Shown here: positions 33,326-44,017 of the stretch, piece by piece | Position numbering within the stretch: position 1 is the stretch's first letter | Layout: each line of letters begins with the position of its first letter | Assembly: GCA_017459445.1 (NCBI GenBank) | Contig: JAFUDJ010000001.1 | Coordinates: forward strand, 1-46,182 | Direction: 5' to 3' | Origin: Prevotella sp. | GTDB lineage: Bacteria > Bacteroidota > Bacteroidia > Bacteroidales > Bacteroidaceae | DNA length: 46,182 bases | The notes under the pieces: generated by a model | Told to the model about the DNA's origin: nothing | Databases searched by the model: none | What the model saw: the letters and a program-made list of their open reading frames with translations, nothing else | Translations under genes and position numbers: made by a program

Positions 33326-33837
33326 TAAAGCAGGAAGAGGTTTACAGGATTGGCCGCATCGGCAAGCCGCACGGCGTCAACGGCGAGGTGTTCTTCTACT
33401 TCGACGACGACATTTTCGACCGGGTGGACGCCGACTATCTGGTGCTTGACATGGACGGCATCCTCGTGCCGTTCTACATGGATGAGTACCGTTTCCGCAA
33501 AGGCTCCGTGGCCCTCGTCAGATTCTGCGACATCGACACCATGGAGCGTGCCGCCGAGCTGACCAACAGGGAGGTCTACTTCCCGCGCGAACTGGCCGGA
33601 CAGGAGGACGAGGCCCCCACCCTGCTATTCCTTGTCGGCTTCGACATTGTCGACTCATCGACAGGCCGGCACATCGGCACCATCACCGGCGTCGACGACA
33701 CAACGGCCAACGTGCTGTTTGAACTGAACGACGGCAGCCTGATACCGGCAAGCGACGACCTGATTCTGAACATTGACACGGAGAAGGAGGAAATCATAAT
33801 GGACTTGCCCGACGGTCTGCTGACACTACAATCATAA
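33322..33837 (+). CDS. rimM: 16S rRNA processing protein RimM
   Basis: A 171-residue ribosome-assembly factor that binds S19 and helps mature the 30S head. GRIGKPHGVNGEVFFYF at the start is the family signature; the PRC-barrel domain covers the second half (LFLVGFDIVD, GTITGVDDTTANVLFEL). Its ATG overlaps the murA stop by four bases, so translation is coupled. Length and composition are ordinary. Confidence 0.94.
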   Translation: MIKQEEVYRIGRIGKPHGVNGEVFFYFDDDIFDRVDADYLVLDMDGILVPFYMDEYRFRKGSVALVRFCDIDTMERAAELTNREVYFPRELAGQEDEAPTLLFLVGFDIVDSSTGRHIGTITGVDDTTANVLFELNDGSLIPASDDLILNIDTEKEEIIMDLPDGLLTLQS

Positions 33838-33860
33838 AAAGAAACGAAGTAAAGAGAAAC

Positions 33861-35033
33861 ATGGGAAAAGATACCAAGAAGAAGAAGAAACAGATAGCTA
33901 TCCTCGGCTCTACCGGCTCCATCGGTACGCAAGCCCTGCAGGTCATTGAGGAGCATAGCGACCGCTACGAGGTGTACTGCCTGACGGCAAACAACAAAGT
34001 GGAGCTGCTGGCTGAGCAGGCACACCGTTTCAAACCGGCGGCTGTCGTCATCGCCAACGAGCAGCACTACGAGGCGCTGCGCCGAATGATGGACGACATG
34101 CCCGATGTCAAGGTCTTTGCCGGCAAGCAGGCGCTGGACGAAATCGTGGAGGCCACGCCCATCGACATCGTGCTCACGGCCATGGTCGGCTTCGCCGGTC
34201 TGTCGCCCACCATCCATGCCATCAAGGCCCGCAAGACGATAGCGCTGGCCAACAAGGAGACACTGGTCGTGGCCGGAGAGCTCATCGGCAAGCTGGCTGC
34301 CGAATACCGCACGCCCATCCTGCCCGTCGACAGCGAGCATTCGGCCATCTTCCAAAGCTTAGTGGGCGAAGAGAACAACCCGATAGAAAAGATTCTGCTG
34401 ACGGCTTCCGGCGGCCCGTTCCGCCAGAAGAGCATCGACGAGCTGGGCACGGTGACCAAGGCTGACGCCCTGCGCCACCCCACATGGGACATGGGTGCTA
34501 AAATCACCATCGACTCGGCCACCATGATGAACAAGGGCTTCGAGGTCATCGAGGCCAAGTGGCTCTTTGGCGTCAAGGCATCGCAGATACAGGTGCTGGT
34601 GCATCCGCAGAGCATCGTCCATAGCGCCGTGCAATTCCAGGACGGTGCCGTCAAGGCCCAGCTCGGCGTCCCTGACATGCGGCTGCCCATACAGTATGCC
34701 TTCTCCTTCCCCTACAGGCTACCGCTCAGCGGCAGCAGGCTCGACCTGTTTGCCCAGAAGCTGGAGTTCTTCGAGCCCGACCTCAAGAAATTCCGCTGTC
34801 TGGCGCTGGCCTTCGAGGCTATCGAGCGTGGCGGCAACATGCCGTGCATCGTCAATGCCGCCAATGAGGTCGTCAACCGTGGCTTCCTCGAAGACCGCTG
34901 TTCCTTCCTCCAGATGAGCGACATCATCGGCGAGGTCATGCAGCGCTGTCCGTTCTCGCCAACTCCCGACTACGACACCTATGTCCAGACCGACGCAGAA
35001 GCCCGGCGCATAGCTGCCGCTATGTTAAAGTGA
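33861..35033 (+). CDS. dxr: 1-deoxy-D-xylulose-5-phosphate reductoisomerase
   Basis: A 390-residue cytoplasmic enzyme that converts DXP to MEP with NADPH in isoprenoid synthesis. AILGSTGSIGTQALQVI is the NADPH-binding start, ALANKETLVVAGE and PVDSEHSAIFQSL the catalytic region, and ILLTASGGPFR, HPTWDMGAKITIDSATMMNK and EVIEAKWLFG the substrate loop. The gene follows rimM after 23 bases. Nothing looks unusual. Confidence 0.97.
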   Translation: MGKDTKKKKKQIAILGSTGSIGTQALQVIEEHSDRYEVYCLTANNKVELLAEQAHRFKPAAVVIANEQHYEALRRMMDDMPDVKVFAGKQALDEIVEATPIDIVLTAMVGFAGLSPTIHAIKARKTIALANKETLVVAGELIGKLAAEYRTPILPVDSEHSAIFQSLVGEENNPIEKILLTASGGPFRQKSIDELGTVTKADALRHPTWDMGAKITIDSATMMNKGFEVIEAKWLFGVKASQIQVLVHPQSIVHSAVQFQDGAVKAQLGVPDMRLPIQYAFSFPYRLPLSGSRLDLFAQKLEFFEPDLKKFRCLALAFEAIERGGNMPCIVNAANEVVNRGFLEDRCSFLQMSDIIGEVMQRCPFSPTPDYDTYVQTDAEARRIAAAMLK

Positions 35034-35056
35034 AAAACGAAATTTTCCCTTAAATT

Positions 35057-36427
35057 ATGGAAGTATTTTTAATAAGAGTTTTACAGTTTATCCTCGCCAT
35101 CTCGCTGCTGGTATTCCTGCACGAGGGCGGCCACTTCTTCTTCGCCAAGCTCTTTGGCGTACGAGTGGAGAAGTTCTACATTTTCTTTGACTGGAAGTTC
35201 AGCCTCTTCAAGTTCAAGCCCAAGAACAGCGACACCGAGTACGGCGTCGGCTGGATACCCTTGGGCGGCTACTGTAAGATAGCAGGCATGATAGACGAGA
35301 GTTTCGACACTGAGCAGATGAAGCGACCGCCACAGCCGTGGGAGTTCCGCACAAAGCCAGTCTGGCAGCGCCTGCTTATCATGATAGGCGGCGTGCTGGT
35401 CAACTTCCTGCTGGCGCTGTTCATCTACTCGCAGATACTCTTCTGGTGGGGCGACACCTACATCCCCGTCAAGGACATGACGCTGGGCATGAAGTTCAAC
35501 GAGGAAGCCAAGTCGTACGGCTTCAAGGACGGCGACATCCTGACAGGCACCGACCAAAAGACCTTCAAGGACTTTTCCGCCGACCTCTACCGCGACCTGT
35601 CGGTGGCCCACCGTGTCGACATCATTCGCGACGGCAAGCCCATGAGCATCACGCTGCCCGGCGAACTGAACCTCTTAGGCATGCTGAAGGCCGAGCCGTC
35701 GTTCGTCCGTCCCCTCATCCCCGCCGAGGCTGACAGCATCCTGCCCGGCTCGCCTGCCGCCAAGATGGGCATGAAGGCTGGCGACCACATCCTGGCACTC
35801 AACGGCAAAAGCGTCGACTCCTTCAACGAATTTACCGACCTGCTGGGGCGCCGTGCCGACATGCTGGCCACGGCCACAAGCCATGCCGACAGCATGAAGG
35901 CCCGCTCGGTGACCGTCGTCTTCGGCACTGCGGCACACCGCGACACGGCAAGCGTCGTGCTGACGCCCGACCTCAAGCTGGGCTTCACCGTGAAGACGCT
36001 GGCTGGCATCTATCAGCCTGTCACTACCGAATACGGATTCCTGGAGAGTTTCCCCGCAGGCATCAAGTACGGCTGGCACGTGCTGGCCTCCTACGTGGAC
36101 GACATGAAGTACGTCTTCACGGCTGAGGGCGCCAAGTCGCTGGGCGGCTTCGGAGCTATCGGCAGTCTGTTCCCGCCCATGTGGGACTGGTACATGTTCT
36201 GGAAGATGACGGCCTTCCTCTCTATCATCCTCGCCTTCATGAACATTCTGCCCATTCCCGCCCTGGACGGCGGCCACGTGCTGTTCCTGCTGTACGAGAT
36301 GATAACGCGCCGCAAGCCCTCGGAAGAGTTCATGATACGCGCCGAATACGTGGGCTTCGGCCTGCTCATCCTGCTCATGGTCGTTGCCAACCTGAACGAC
36401 ATCCTGCGCTGGCTGGGGTACATGTAA
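35057..36427 (+). CDS. rseP: Site-2 intramembrane metalloprotease RseP
   Basis: A 456-residue inner-membrane M50 protease that completes regulated intramembrane proteolysis, for example of anti-sigma factors. HEGGHFFFAK (His22, Glu23, His26) is the zinc site in the first helix; the second metal motif is PIPALDGGHVLFLLYE near the C-terminus. Two PDZ-like regions lie between, with GFKDGDILTGTD and GMKAGDHILALNGK. Four hydrophobic spans are apparent. It follows dxr after 23 bases, a common Bacteroidetes pairing. Confidence 0.95.
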   Translation: MEVFLIRVLQFILAISLLVFLHEGGHFFFAKLFGVRVEKFYIFFDWKFSLFKFKPKNSDTEYGVGWIPLGGYCKIAGMIDESFDTEQMKRPPQPWEFRTKPVWQRLLIMIGGVLVNFLLALFIYSQILFWWGDTYIPVKDMTLGMKFNEEAKSYGFKDGDILTGTDQKTFKDFSADLYRDLSVAHRVDIIRDGKPMSITLPGELNLLGMLKAEPSFVRPLIPAEADSILPGSPAAKMGMKAGDHILALNGKSVDSFNEFTDLLGRRADMLATATSHADSMKARSVTVVFGTAAHRDTASVVLTPDLKLGFTVKTLAGIYQPVTTEYGFLESFPAGIKYGWHVLASYVDDMKYVFTAEGAKSLGGFGAIGSLFPPMWDWYMFWKMTAFLSIILAFMNILPIPALDGGHVLFLLYEMITRRKPSEEFMIRAEYVGFGLLILLMVVANLNDILRWLGYM

Positions 36428-36483
36428 CAGGAAAACTTTAAAAATTGAAGGATTAGAGAATAAAAAATAGAAGAATTGAAAAG

Positions 36484-37140
36484 ATGAAGAGCCTTATTGT
36501 CAAGGCCGTTGCAGCCATCCTGGCCATCAGCGGTCTCGCCGCCTGCGGCGGCAGTGACGGCGGCGGCGACAACAGCCAACATGTAACGGGGATAGTAACC
36601 ATAGCTGGCGACGACGTCGTATTCGTCAGCCTGAACACGGTGCTCGACATGGCGTCGTACGTCCGTGTGCTACCGATGAATGCCGACAACCGCCAGATTG
36701 TAGTGACCAGCAGCAATAGCAGCGTGGTCAGCGTCAGCGACGGAGGCACGGTCAAGGCCGTCGGCCAGGGCGTGGCCACGCTGACGGTGACGACGGTCGA
36801 CGGCGGCCACGACACACGGTTCACCGTGAAAGTCGTTGACGTAACGGCCATCACCTTCACGCCGGTCGTGGACGGCAAAACGGCGGAGGAAGCTTGGAAT
36901 GTCGATTTACAGGAAGGTGGTGAGGCCTATACAGCCCGCGTCCTTGTCGCCCCCTTCGACGAACTATCGTTCAGGGCAACGAGCAGTGACACAGAGGTTG
37001 TCACCGCCGTTGTCGTGCAGGACGATGTCGAGCGGCAGTCCGTCCGCTTCACGCCTGTCGGCGCCGGCAGCGCCGTGGTCACCATCCAGTCGGTGCTGGG
37101 CGGCCCAGTGGGCACCTTCCATGTAACGGTCAGCGAATAA
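36484..37140 (+). CDS. Lipoprotein with bacterial Ig-like domain
   Basis: A 218-residue exported lipoprotein. MKSLIVKAVAAILAISGLAAC ends in the lipidated Cys21, followed by a GGSDGGGDNS linker that often marks surface-exposed Bacteroidetes lipoproteins. Residues about 65-120 form a Big2-like Ig domain with VVSVSDGGTVKAVGQGVATL. A second beta-rich domain ends the protein. Function unknown. The 56-base spacer from rseP is A/G-rich, with degenerate eight-base spacing, and no clear promoter is seen, so read-through from rseP is possible. Confidence 0.78.
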   Translation: MKSLIVKAVAAILAISGLAACGGSDGGGDNSQHVTGIVTIAGDDVVFVSLNTVLDMASYVRVLPMNADNRQIVVTSSNSSVVSVSDGGTVKAVGQGVATLTVTTVDGGHDTRFTVKVVDVTAITFTPVVDGKTAEEAWNVDLQEGGEAYTARVLVAPFDELSFRATSSDTEVVTAVVVQDDVERQSVRFTPVGAGSAVVTIQSVLGGPVGTFHVTVSE

Positions 37141-37151
37141 GGGAATTTCAC

Positions 37152-37159
37152 TACCTTTG
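37152..37159 (+). promoter_or_regulatory. -7 element for the regulator gene
   Basis: TACCTTTG, 36 bases before the regulator start chosen at 37196, which gives a good signal peptide. Confidence 0.65.
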
Positions 37160-37195
37160 CAGGTGAAAATGTGTCATGAAGTAAGAGATGCAAAA

Positions 37196-38829
37196 ATGGC
37201 AAATGGAAGAGTGATTGTCCGAGCGTTGTCCCTGATATGCCTGATAGTACTATCGACTGTCCGTGCCGTAGCCTTGGAGGTGGGAGATTTTACGTTCTCT
37301 CATCTTGGCAAGGCAGAAGGACTGGACAACCAACGTATATTCTCCATCTGTCAGTCCCCGTCAGGCGCCATTTGGTGGTCGTCCATGACGGGCGTAGGCC
37401 GGTATAACGGTTCGAATGTCAGGACTTATATGCTGGACCAACGAGTGCCTTATTCTCAGTTGGGTGGGCGCGTTATACGACTTTCAATCGATTCGATGAG
37501 GATTTTCGCTTTCGACAACCGTGGCAGCATCTATCGGTTTACGCCGACGTACGACCGTTTTGAGATGGTAGCCAGCATTTCCAGAAAACTGGGGTATGAA
37601 GTTGCGCTGAATGATATTCATGTAGTTGGCGAACGATTGTATCTGGCCTTGCATGACGGCGTTTACGTGCTCGACCATGGCAAGCTGACTCAGATTATGA
37701 AAGGTGCCTACGTCAACAACATTGTGACCGTTCGAGACCGTTTGCTGTTCTGTGCGCGTGAGGGAGTTTTCGATGAGCACGGCCATCGTCTGTTGCCTTA
37801 CAATATTGAGAGCGGGTACTACGACTTGCTGTCTGGAAAACTGTGGCTTGGCGGCTATGAGAGCGGTCTTCACCTGGTGACTGTGGGCGAGGACGGGAAG
37901 GTAGTCGGCGACCAGTTTGTGCGCCTCACTGGCGACGTTCAACCACAAAACCCCATTCGCAGCATCTGTCCTTACGATGACGACACGATGCTGATAGGCG
38001 TTGATGGCGAGGGTGTGTTCCAAATGCAGCGTGACGGGCGTGGAGAGTGTTCGGTACTGTTTGATGCCAGTGAGACAGCCTGCGGTGTGCTACATGGAAA
38101 TGGTGTTTACAGCATTGTTGTCGATACTTGGGGAAACATCGTGATGGGTACATATTCCGGCGGCATTGACATTGCCCGTCCAACAGGCAGTACGACTGCT
38201 GTCTACCAGCATGTTCCCCACAGCATGCAGAGTCTGATTAACGACCATGTCAACATGGTGATGCCGCTGTCGGAGCATGTGCTAATGATGGGTACCGACA
38301 ATGGCATCAGCATTCTGGACACAAAGACAGGCATTTGGCAACACAGCTGTCATGGTACGGTAGTTTTGGGAGCCATTCGCAAGCCTGACGGCAATGTCTG
38401 CGTGTTCACATACGGCAAGGGAGTCTACGAAATAGACGCTCAAGTGATGACATAGTTGTAAGCAGGATTCCTGCTGACCAGCAGGAGCCTCCCACCGATG
38501 CATCAGACTCAACGGAGGCAGTCAACGCATTTGTTGAAAAAGCGACCAGCCTGATATTGGAACACCTGAGCGATTCTGATTTCACTATTGACAACCTGTG
38601 CCGCGAGATGGCCATGAGCCGCACGCTCTTCTATGTCAAACTGAAGTCGTATACTGGAAAATCACCTCAGGACTTCATCCGCATTATCCGGCTGGAGCGT
38701 GCTTCGTCGATGTTGCGCAGCGGGCGCAATGTGACTGAAGTCGCTGCCCTGACTGGATTCGATAATTCCAAGTATTTCAGCACTGTCTTCAAGAAATATT
38801 TTGGTGTCTCGCCCTCGAAATACCAGTGA
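37196..38829 (+). pseudogene. Hybrid two-component regulator with its centre missing
   Basis: The first 420 codons encode a signal peptide (from MANGRVIVRALSLICLIVLS) and periplasmic reg_prop propeller repeats (LSEHVLMMGTDNGISIL) of a glycan-sensing HTCS. The frame ends at 38455. In another frame, from about 38440 to 38829, the gene resumes with SRIPADQQEPPTD and a complete AraC-type DNA-binding domain (LCREMAMSRTLFYVKLKSYT, VSPSKYQ). The Y_Y_Y domain, membrane helix, kinase and receiver, normally some 800 residues, are absent. The protein pieces cannot work as an HTCS; the AraC part could be made alone from the ATG at 38557. Loss in assembly is as likely as true deletion. Confidence 0.8.
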
Positions 38830-38847
38830 TGCTGGTATAAAAGTTAT

Positions 38848-38895
38848 CAGAAAAGGTTTCATATCTATCTTTTTTCAGATATGGAACCTTTTCTG
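38848..38895 (+). terminator. Terminator after the regulator
   Basis: CAGAAAAGGTTTCATATCT and its near-complement CAGATATGGAACCTTTTCTG form a stem of about 19 bp with one wobble. A smaller TACCAG-TGATG-CTGGTA hairpin covers the stop codon. Confidence 0.7.
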
Positions 38896-38929
38896 TACGT
38901 ATTCAGACCAGACTTCCAGAAAGGTGCCG

Positions 38930-38937
38930 TAACTTTG
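38930..38937 (+). promoter_or_regulatory. -7 element of the glucan locus
   Basis: TAACTTTG, 23 bases before the intact GH5 gene. It probably drives the following enzymes as one operon. Confidence 0.65.
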
Positions 38938-38959
38938 CAGCAGCAAAATAATAAAAGCG

Positions 38960-40135
38960 ATGAAACTTAAGACTTTTTTATCTGTACTGGCCTTTGCGGC
39001 AGTAACAACCAGCCATGCACAACCCACCGCCAAAGAGTGGAATGCAGGTGTGGTAGGCTGGAACCTTGGAAATCAATTTGAGTGTTCGGCCCCCGGACAA
39101 GATGGCGAATCAATGTTCATCGGCATGCCAGACAATAGTGTCAAGGCTGAGACAGCATGGGGCAACCCCGTCGTGACCAAGAAGGTCATCAAGGCCGTCA
39201 AGGATGCCGGATTCAATGCCGTCCGCATTCCTGTTCGCTGGCAGTGTCATATCACCAATGCGGCAGCAATGAGCATTGACAAGGCATGGCTGGCGCGCAT
39301 TAAGGAGGTTGTAGACTGGTGTCTGGCCAACGACTTGAAAGTCATCATCAATGTCCATCACGACAAATGGCTCGAGGGGCGCCCAATTCGTCAGTATAAG
39401 GAGGAAAACAATCAGAAGCTAGCGTTACTGTGGATGAACATTGCCAGTGAGTTTTCCCGTTACGACTATCGTGTCGCTTTTGCCGGCACCAACGAGGTGC
39501 ATATCAAGGACAACTGGGGCAAGCCCGATGCCGAAAACCTAGAAGTGCAAAACTCGTATAACCAGACATTCATCGATGTCGTACGGGCTACTGACGGAAA
39601 CAACCAGAAGCGCCACCTCATTGTGCAGACTTACGTATGCAATCCTGACTTTGGATTGTACAACGGCGACTTCGTCATTCCCACTGACGTTGAAGAAAAC
39701 GGCAATGAGTACATGAGCGTGGAATTCCACTACTATACCCCTTGGGACTATGCAGGTGAGTGCAAATTCAACTACTGGGGTGAGCCCTATAAACAGAAAG
39801 GCAAGGCATCGCCCAGCGACGAGAAGACGATGACGGAATTTCTGGACCGCGTGGTAAGCACCTGGGGTGACAAGGGATTAGGCCTCGTCATGGGAGAATG
39901 GGGCGTTACCGAGCGCCAGAAAGCTGGTCAGACCGATGTCATCCATGAGAATATGACGTACTACTGCCATTTCCTAATCAGTGAAACAAAAAAACGTGGC
40001 ATCTCAACGTTCGTGTGGGACAATAATCATTTTGGCAGCGGACCAGAAAACTTTGGAATTTTCGACCGTAAGGCAGGCATGAAGGTCAAGAACAACTGGG
40101 TGCTAAAAGGTATCATGGAAGGGAAGCAAATGTAG
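38960..40135 (+). CDS. Secreted GH5-family endo-beta-glucanase
   Basis: A 391-residue exported enzyme cleaving cellulose or mixed beta-glucans. MKLKTFLSVLAFAAVTTSHAQ is the signal peptide. The TIM barrel shows GWNLGNQFE, FNAVRIPVRWQCH and KVIINVHHD. The acid/base Glu179 is in AGTNEVH and the nucleophile Glu313 in VMGEWG, so the catalytic pair is complete. The substrate is inferred from family and locus, not seen directly. It is the only enzyme of this locus that looks whole. Confidence 0.92.
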   Translation: MKLKTFLSVLAFAAVTTSHAQPTAKEWNAGVVGWNLGNQFECSAPGQDGESMFIGMPDNSVKAETAWGNPVVTKKVIKAVKDAGFNAVRIPVRWQCHITNAAAMSIDKAWLARIKEVVDWCLANDLKVIINVHHDKWLEGRPIRQYKEENNQKLALLWMNIASEFSRYDYRVAFAGTNEVHIKDNWGKPDAENLEVQNSYNQTFIDVVRATDGNNQKRHLIVQTYVCNPDFGLYNGDFVIPTDVEENGNEYMSVEFHYYTPWDYAGECKFNYWGEPYKQKGKASPSDEKTMTEFLDRVVSTWGDKGLGLVMGEWGVTERQKAGQTDVIHENMTYYCHFLISETKKRGISTFVWDNNHFGSGPENFGIFDRKAGMKVKNNWVLKGIMEGKQM

Positions 40136-40170
40136 AAATGTGAATGATTAACAATTAATACAAAAAAACG

Positions 40171-40975
40171 ATGAAGAAAATCCTTAAAAGTCTGGCTTTT
40201 GTTGCCGCTGCCGTGCTGACGGTCTCAGCATGTTCAGAAGAGAAAACGGATGAAGTTAACAATTTCCGCATCCATCGTGGAACCAATGTCAGCCATTGGC
40301 TGTCGCAGTCGGAAGAGCGTGGCGAGGTTCGTCGTCAGCATATTCAAGAGGACGACTTTGCACGACTTGACTCACTGGGCTTCGACTTCGTGCGTCTGCC
40401 GATTGACGAAGTACAATTCTGGGATGAGAAAGGCAATAAATTACCTGAGGCCTGGGAGTTGATGACCAATGCTATCAATTGGGCTGAAAAGCACCATCTG
40501 CGCACCATTGTCGACCTGCATATCATCCGTTCCCACTATTTCAATGCAGTCAATGAGGGTAATGATGATGCCAATACGCTGTTTACCTCAGAGAAAGCCC
40601 AACAAGACCTCATCAACATGTGGTACCAACAAGGAAGACTATGAGGCTGCCCCTGATTCTGTCAAACAACTGTTGGACGAGAATCACTATACGACACAGG
40701 AGTGGAATATCGACAAGATTCGCGCAGACTTCAAGGATGCCATCGAAGCAGCCAAGAAATATAAATTGCAGTTGTTCTGCGGTGAATGGGGTGTATATGA
40801 GCCTGTGGACCGAGAACTGGCCTACAAGTGGACCCGTGACATGCTGACGGTATTCAAGGAGAACAACATTGCATGGACCACATGGTGCTACGATGCAGAC
40901 TTCGGCTTCTGGAATCAGCAGAAGCACACGTTCAAGGACAAGGGGCTGGTGGACTTGCTGATGCAAAACGAATGA
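40171..40975 (+). pseudogene. GH5-like lipoprotein with internal deletion and frameshift
   Basis: The first 150 codons give a lipoprotein (MKKILKSLAFVAAAVLTVSAC, Cys21) and the start of a GH5 barrel (IHRGTNVSHWLS, FDFVRLPIDE, RTIVDLHIIRSH). At about 40630 the frame changes and a GH5 C-terminal part follows (KYKLQLFCGEWGVYEPVD, TTWCYDADFGFW) with the nucleophile Glu. Roughly 110 residues including the NEP acid/base motif are missing. As written it cannot be active. The other genes of the locus show the same kind of break. Confidence 0.8.
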
Positions 40976-41000
40976 TGATGAATGACTAAAAAGAAAAAAG

Positions 41001-42990
41001 ATGAAGACATTTGGCTATTTCGATGATAAGAACCGCGAGTACGTCGTTACCGACCCCGCAACTCCATTTCCCTGGATTAATTATTTAGGCAACGAAGATT
41101 TCTTTGGCCTGATTAGTAACACTGCGGGCGGCTATGACTTCTATAAGGATGCCAAATTTCGCCGCATGACGCGCTATCGCTATAACGGCGTGCCAATGGA
41201 TGCTGGTGGCCGCTACTTCTACATCCGTGAAGAATTGCCAGCAGCTAATGGCCAAGAGCCAAAAGCCATCGTTTGGAATCCTGGTTGGAAGCCATGTAAG
41301 ACACCCCTTGATACGTATGAGTGCCGCCACGGCATGAACTATACGCGCATCACAGGCAGTAAGAATGGTGTAGAGGCCAGCGTACTGTTCTTTGTGCCGT
41401 TGAAGACGTGGGCCGAGGTGCAGAAACTGACGCTGAAGAATACCACCACCGAGGTGAAACGGCTAAAACTCTTTTCCTTCACCGAGTGGTGTCTGTGGAA
41501 TGCCGCCACAGACATGGAGAACTTCCAGCGTAACTGGTCTACCGGCGAGGTGGAAATCGAAAAAAACGTGCATGATTACCTTTTGCTTCTCGCGTTCTGC
41601 TTCGTTCTTTGAAAGCGGCGTAGGTCGTGGCATGGGCTTCCGTGACTCCAATCAGGACCTGGTAGGCTTCGTCCATCAAGTGCCCAGCCGTGCCCGCCAG
41701 CGCATCATCGACATTGCATCGACGCAGTTCCCGGACGGTGGCTGCTATCACCAATATCAGCCCCTGACCAAGCGTGGCAACAACGACATTGGAGGCGGTT
41801 TCAACGATGACCCCTGCTGGCTCATTTTCGGTACAGTAGCCTATATCAAGGAGACGGGCGACTTCTCCATCCTTGACGAGATGGTGCCTTTTGACAACCA
41901 ACCGGGTACGGAGGTAACGCTCTTCGACCATTTGCGTATCTCCTTCAACCACGTCGTTGAGAACCTCGGACCACACATGCTGCCGCTTATTGGGCGTGCC
42001 GACTGGAACGACTGTCTGAATCTGAACTGCTTCTCTTGGGACCCCAACGAGAGTTTCCAGACAACCGAAAACAACAGCAAAGGTTCGAAGGCCGAATCGC
42101 TGATGATAGCCGGCCTCTTTGTATTTACCGGCAAGCAATATGTTGAGCTTTGCGACAAAATCGCAAAGCACGATGAAGCCCTGCGCGCTCAGCGCTGCAT
42201 TGACGCCATGGTCGAAGCCGTGAAGAAGCACGGTTGGGACGGCGACTGGTATCTACGTGCCTACGACTTCTATGGCCATAAGATTGGCTCTAACGAGAAT
42301 GAAGAGGGCAAGATATTCATTGAGTCACAAGGCTTCTGCACCATGGCTGGTATCGGACTGGAGGACGGCATGGTAGACCGCGCCCTTGACTCCTGCAAGC
42401 GGTTGCTTGACTCGCCTCATGGCATGGTGCTCAACCAGCCCGCCTTCACCCACTATCATGTCGAGATGGGAGAAATCAGCACCTATCCCGCCGGTTATAA
42501 GGAGAATGCAGGTATTTTCTGCCATAACAATCCGTGGGTCATTATCGGTGAGACGGTGGCCCGTCGCGGCAACGATGCCTGGGACCACCATACCAAGATT
42601 TGTCCCGCATGGATTCAGGACCAGCAGTTGCACAAGGTCGAGCCTTACGTCTACTGTCAGATGGTAGCCGGTAAGGATGCAGCCCGTCCGGGCGAGGGCA
42701 AGAACTCGTGGCTGACGGGCACGGCTGCTTGGAACTGGATTACCATCACGCAATATATTCTGGGCATCAAGCCCACTTACGACGGCATTGAGATTGCCCC
42801 CTGCATCCCGTCGACGCTGAAGGAATATACCGTACACCGCGAACTGCGCGGTGCCTCTTTCGACATTACCGTAAAGAATCCCGATGGCAAGCAGAGCGGC
42901 GTCAGCCGTTTGGTACTCGACGGGACTCCCGTCGAGTGTACCACCCTGCCCGTCACTCCAGGCCACCACGTCGTTGAAGTAACAATGTAG
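41001..42990 (+). pseudogene. GH94 cellobiose phosphorylase with internal deletion and frameshift
   Basis: GH94 enzymes split cellobiose with phosphate in the cytoplasm. The N-terminal domain ([40 protein letters not shown]) reads to about 41570, where the frame ends with a few unrelated residues. From about 41590 the catalytic barrel resumes in another frame: [40 protein letters not shown], and [15 protein letters not shown]. About 150 residues of the usual 800 are lost. No signal peptide is present, as expected. Confidence 0.82.
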
Positions 42991-42994
42991 CACT

Positions 42995-43246
42995 ATGGCA
43001 AAGCTAAGAGAAAAAATAGGCTATGCGCTGGGTGACGCTGCAGCAGGCGGTATCACCTGGAAAGTCATGTCGATAGCCTTTCCGCTGTTCTTTACCAACA
43101 TATTCGGGCTGACCGTGGCCGACACGGCGACGTTGATGCTCATTACCCGTATGTTTGATGTAGTGACCGACCCGTTGATGGGAACACTTGCCGACCGGAC
43201 ACAAAGCCGTTGGGGAACCTATCGCCCTTGGCTCATCATAGGAGCT
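42995..43246 (+). pseudogene. GPH/MFS-type sugar transporter, N-terminal fragment
   Basis: Starts five bases after the GH94 stop. MAKLREKIGYALGDAAAGGI and ADRTQSRWGTYRPWLIIGA are typical of the glycoside-pentoside-hexuronide cation symporters. Only about 84 of some 480 residues remain; then the sequence switches to a SusD-like gene. It would have imported cellobiose for the GH94 enzyme next to it. The truncated frame runs on to 43279 with out-of-frame residues. Confidence 0.8.
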
Positions 43247-43976
43247 AACCGCCTGCGACCCGGGGGGAGCCTGGTATGACGACTGGGTGAACGCTCCCGC
43301 AAACTCAGAAATACCCACACTCGAGCGACTGGTCAATGAGTATCCTGACGCCGGTTTCGACAAGAATAACTATAACGCCCGTATGTTACGTCCCATGCTG
43401 AATATAGACTTCGAAATGCCTGACCGCCCCGGTACACTCATCAATTATGCCGAAGTGGAATTTCTCTTAGCTGAGGCCAAGTCGAAGGGATGGAATGTCA
43501 ACGGCACTACTGAGGAGCACTTCCAAGCCGGTGTCAGGGCTGCCATGCAATGGCTGAACAATCACTATCTGGACGATGCCCTCAAGATTGCTGACGATGA
43601 GGTCGATGCCTATATCAATCATATCATGGCAACGAATCCGCTGGCAACAGAAGCCGGTGCCCGTGAGGCTATTAATACACAGGCCTGGATTCTGCACATG
43701 ATGAATCCTTCGGAAGCATGGGCAAATCTGCGCCGCTCGGACTTTCCCGTCATCTTAGACCGCACGAAGTTGCCTACTTGGAACTGGGCCGTTGATGACC
43801 GTAACCATCTTGAGACACCGACACGTCTGCGTTATCCTTCATTGGAGGGAAGATATAACAAAGCTAACTACGAAGAGGCTGTCAAGCGTCTTGGTACCGT
43901 CAATGATAAAGGCGAGAACGTTGATGACTGGCATCACCGCCTGTGGTGGGACACGGCCGACATTCACGTGAAATAA
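43247..43976 (+). pseudogene. SusD/RagB-like outer-membrane protein, C-terminal fragment
   Basis: About 240 C-terminal residues of a SusD-like glycan-binding lipoprotein, the partner of a SusC TonB-dependent channel. GGAWYDDWVNAPANSEIPTL is followed by FLLAEAKSKGW, EAINTQAWILHMMNPSEAWA and RLRYPSLEGRYNKANYEEAV, a common SusD ending. The N-terminus, signal peptide and any SusC gene are absent; the fragment starts directly at the transporter junction in a different frame. No start codon or ribosome site of its own is likely. Confidence 0.82.
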
Positions 43977-44017
43977 TAGATAAATGAGAATTGACAATTC
44001 AAAAACATAGACATATT

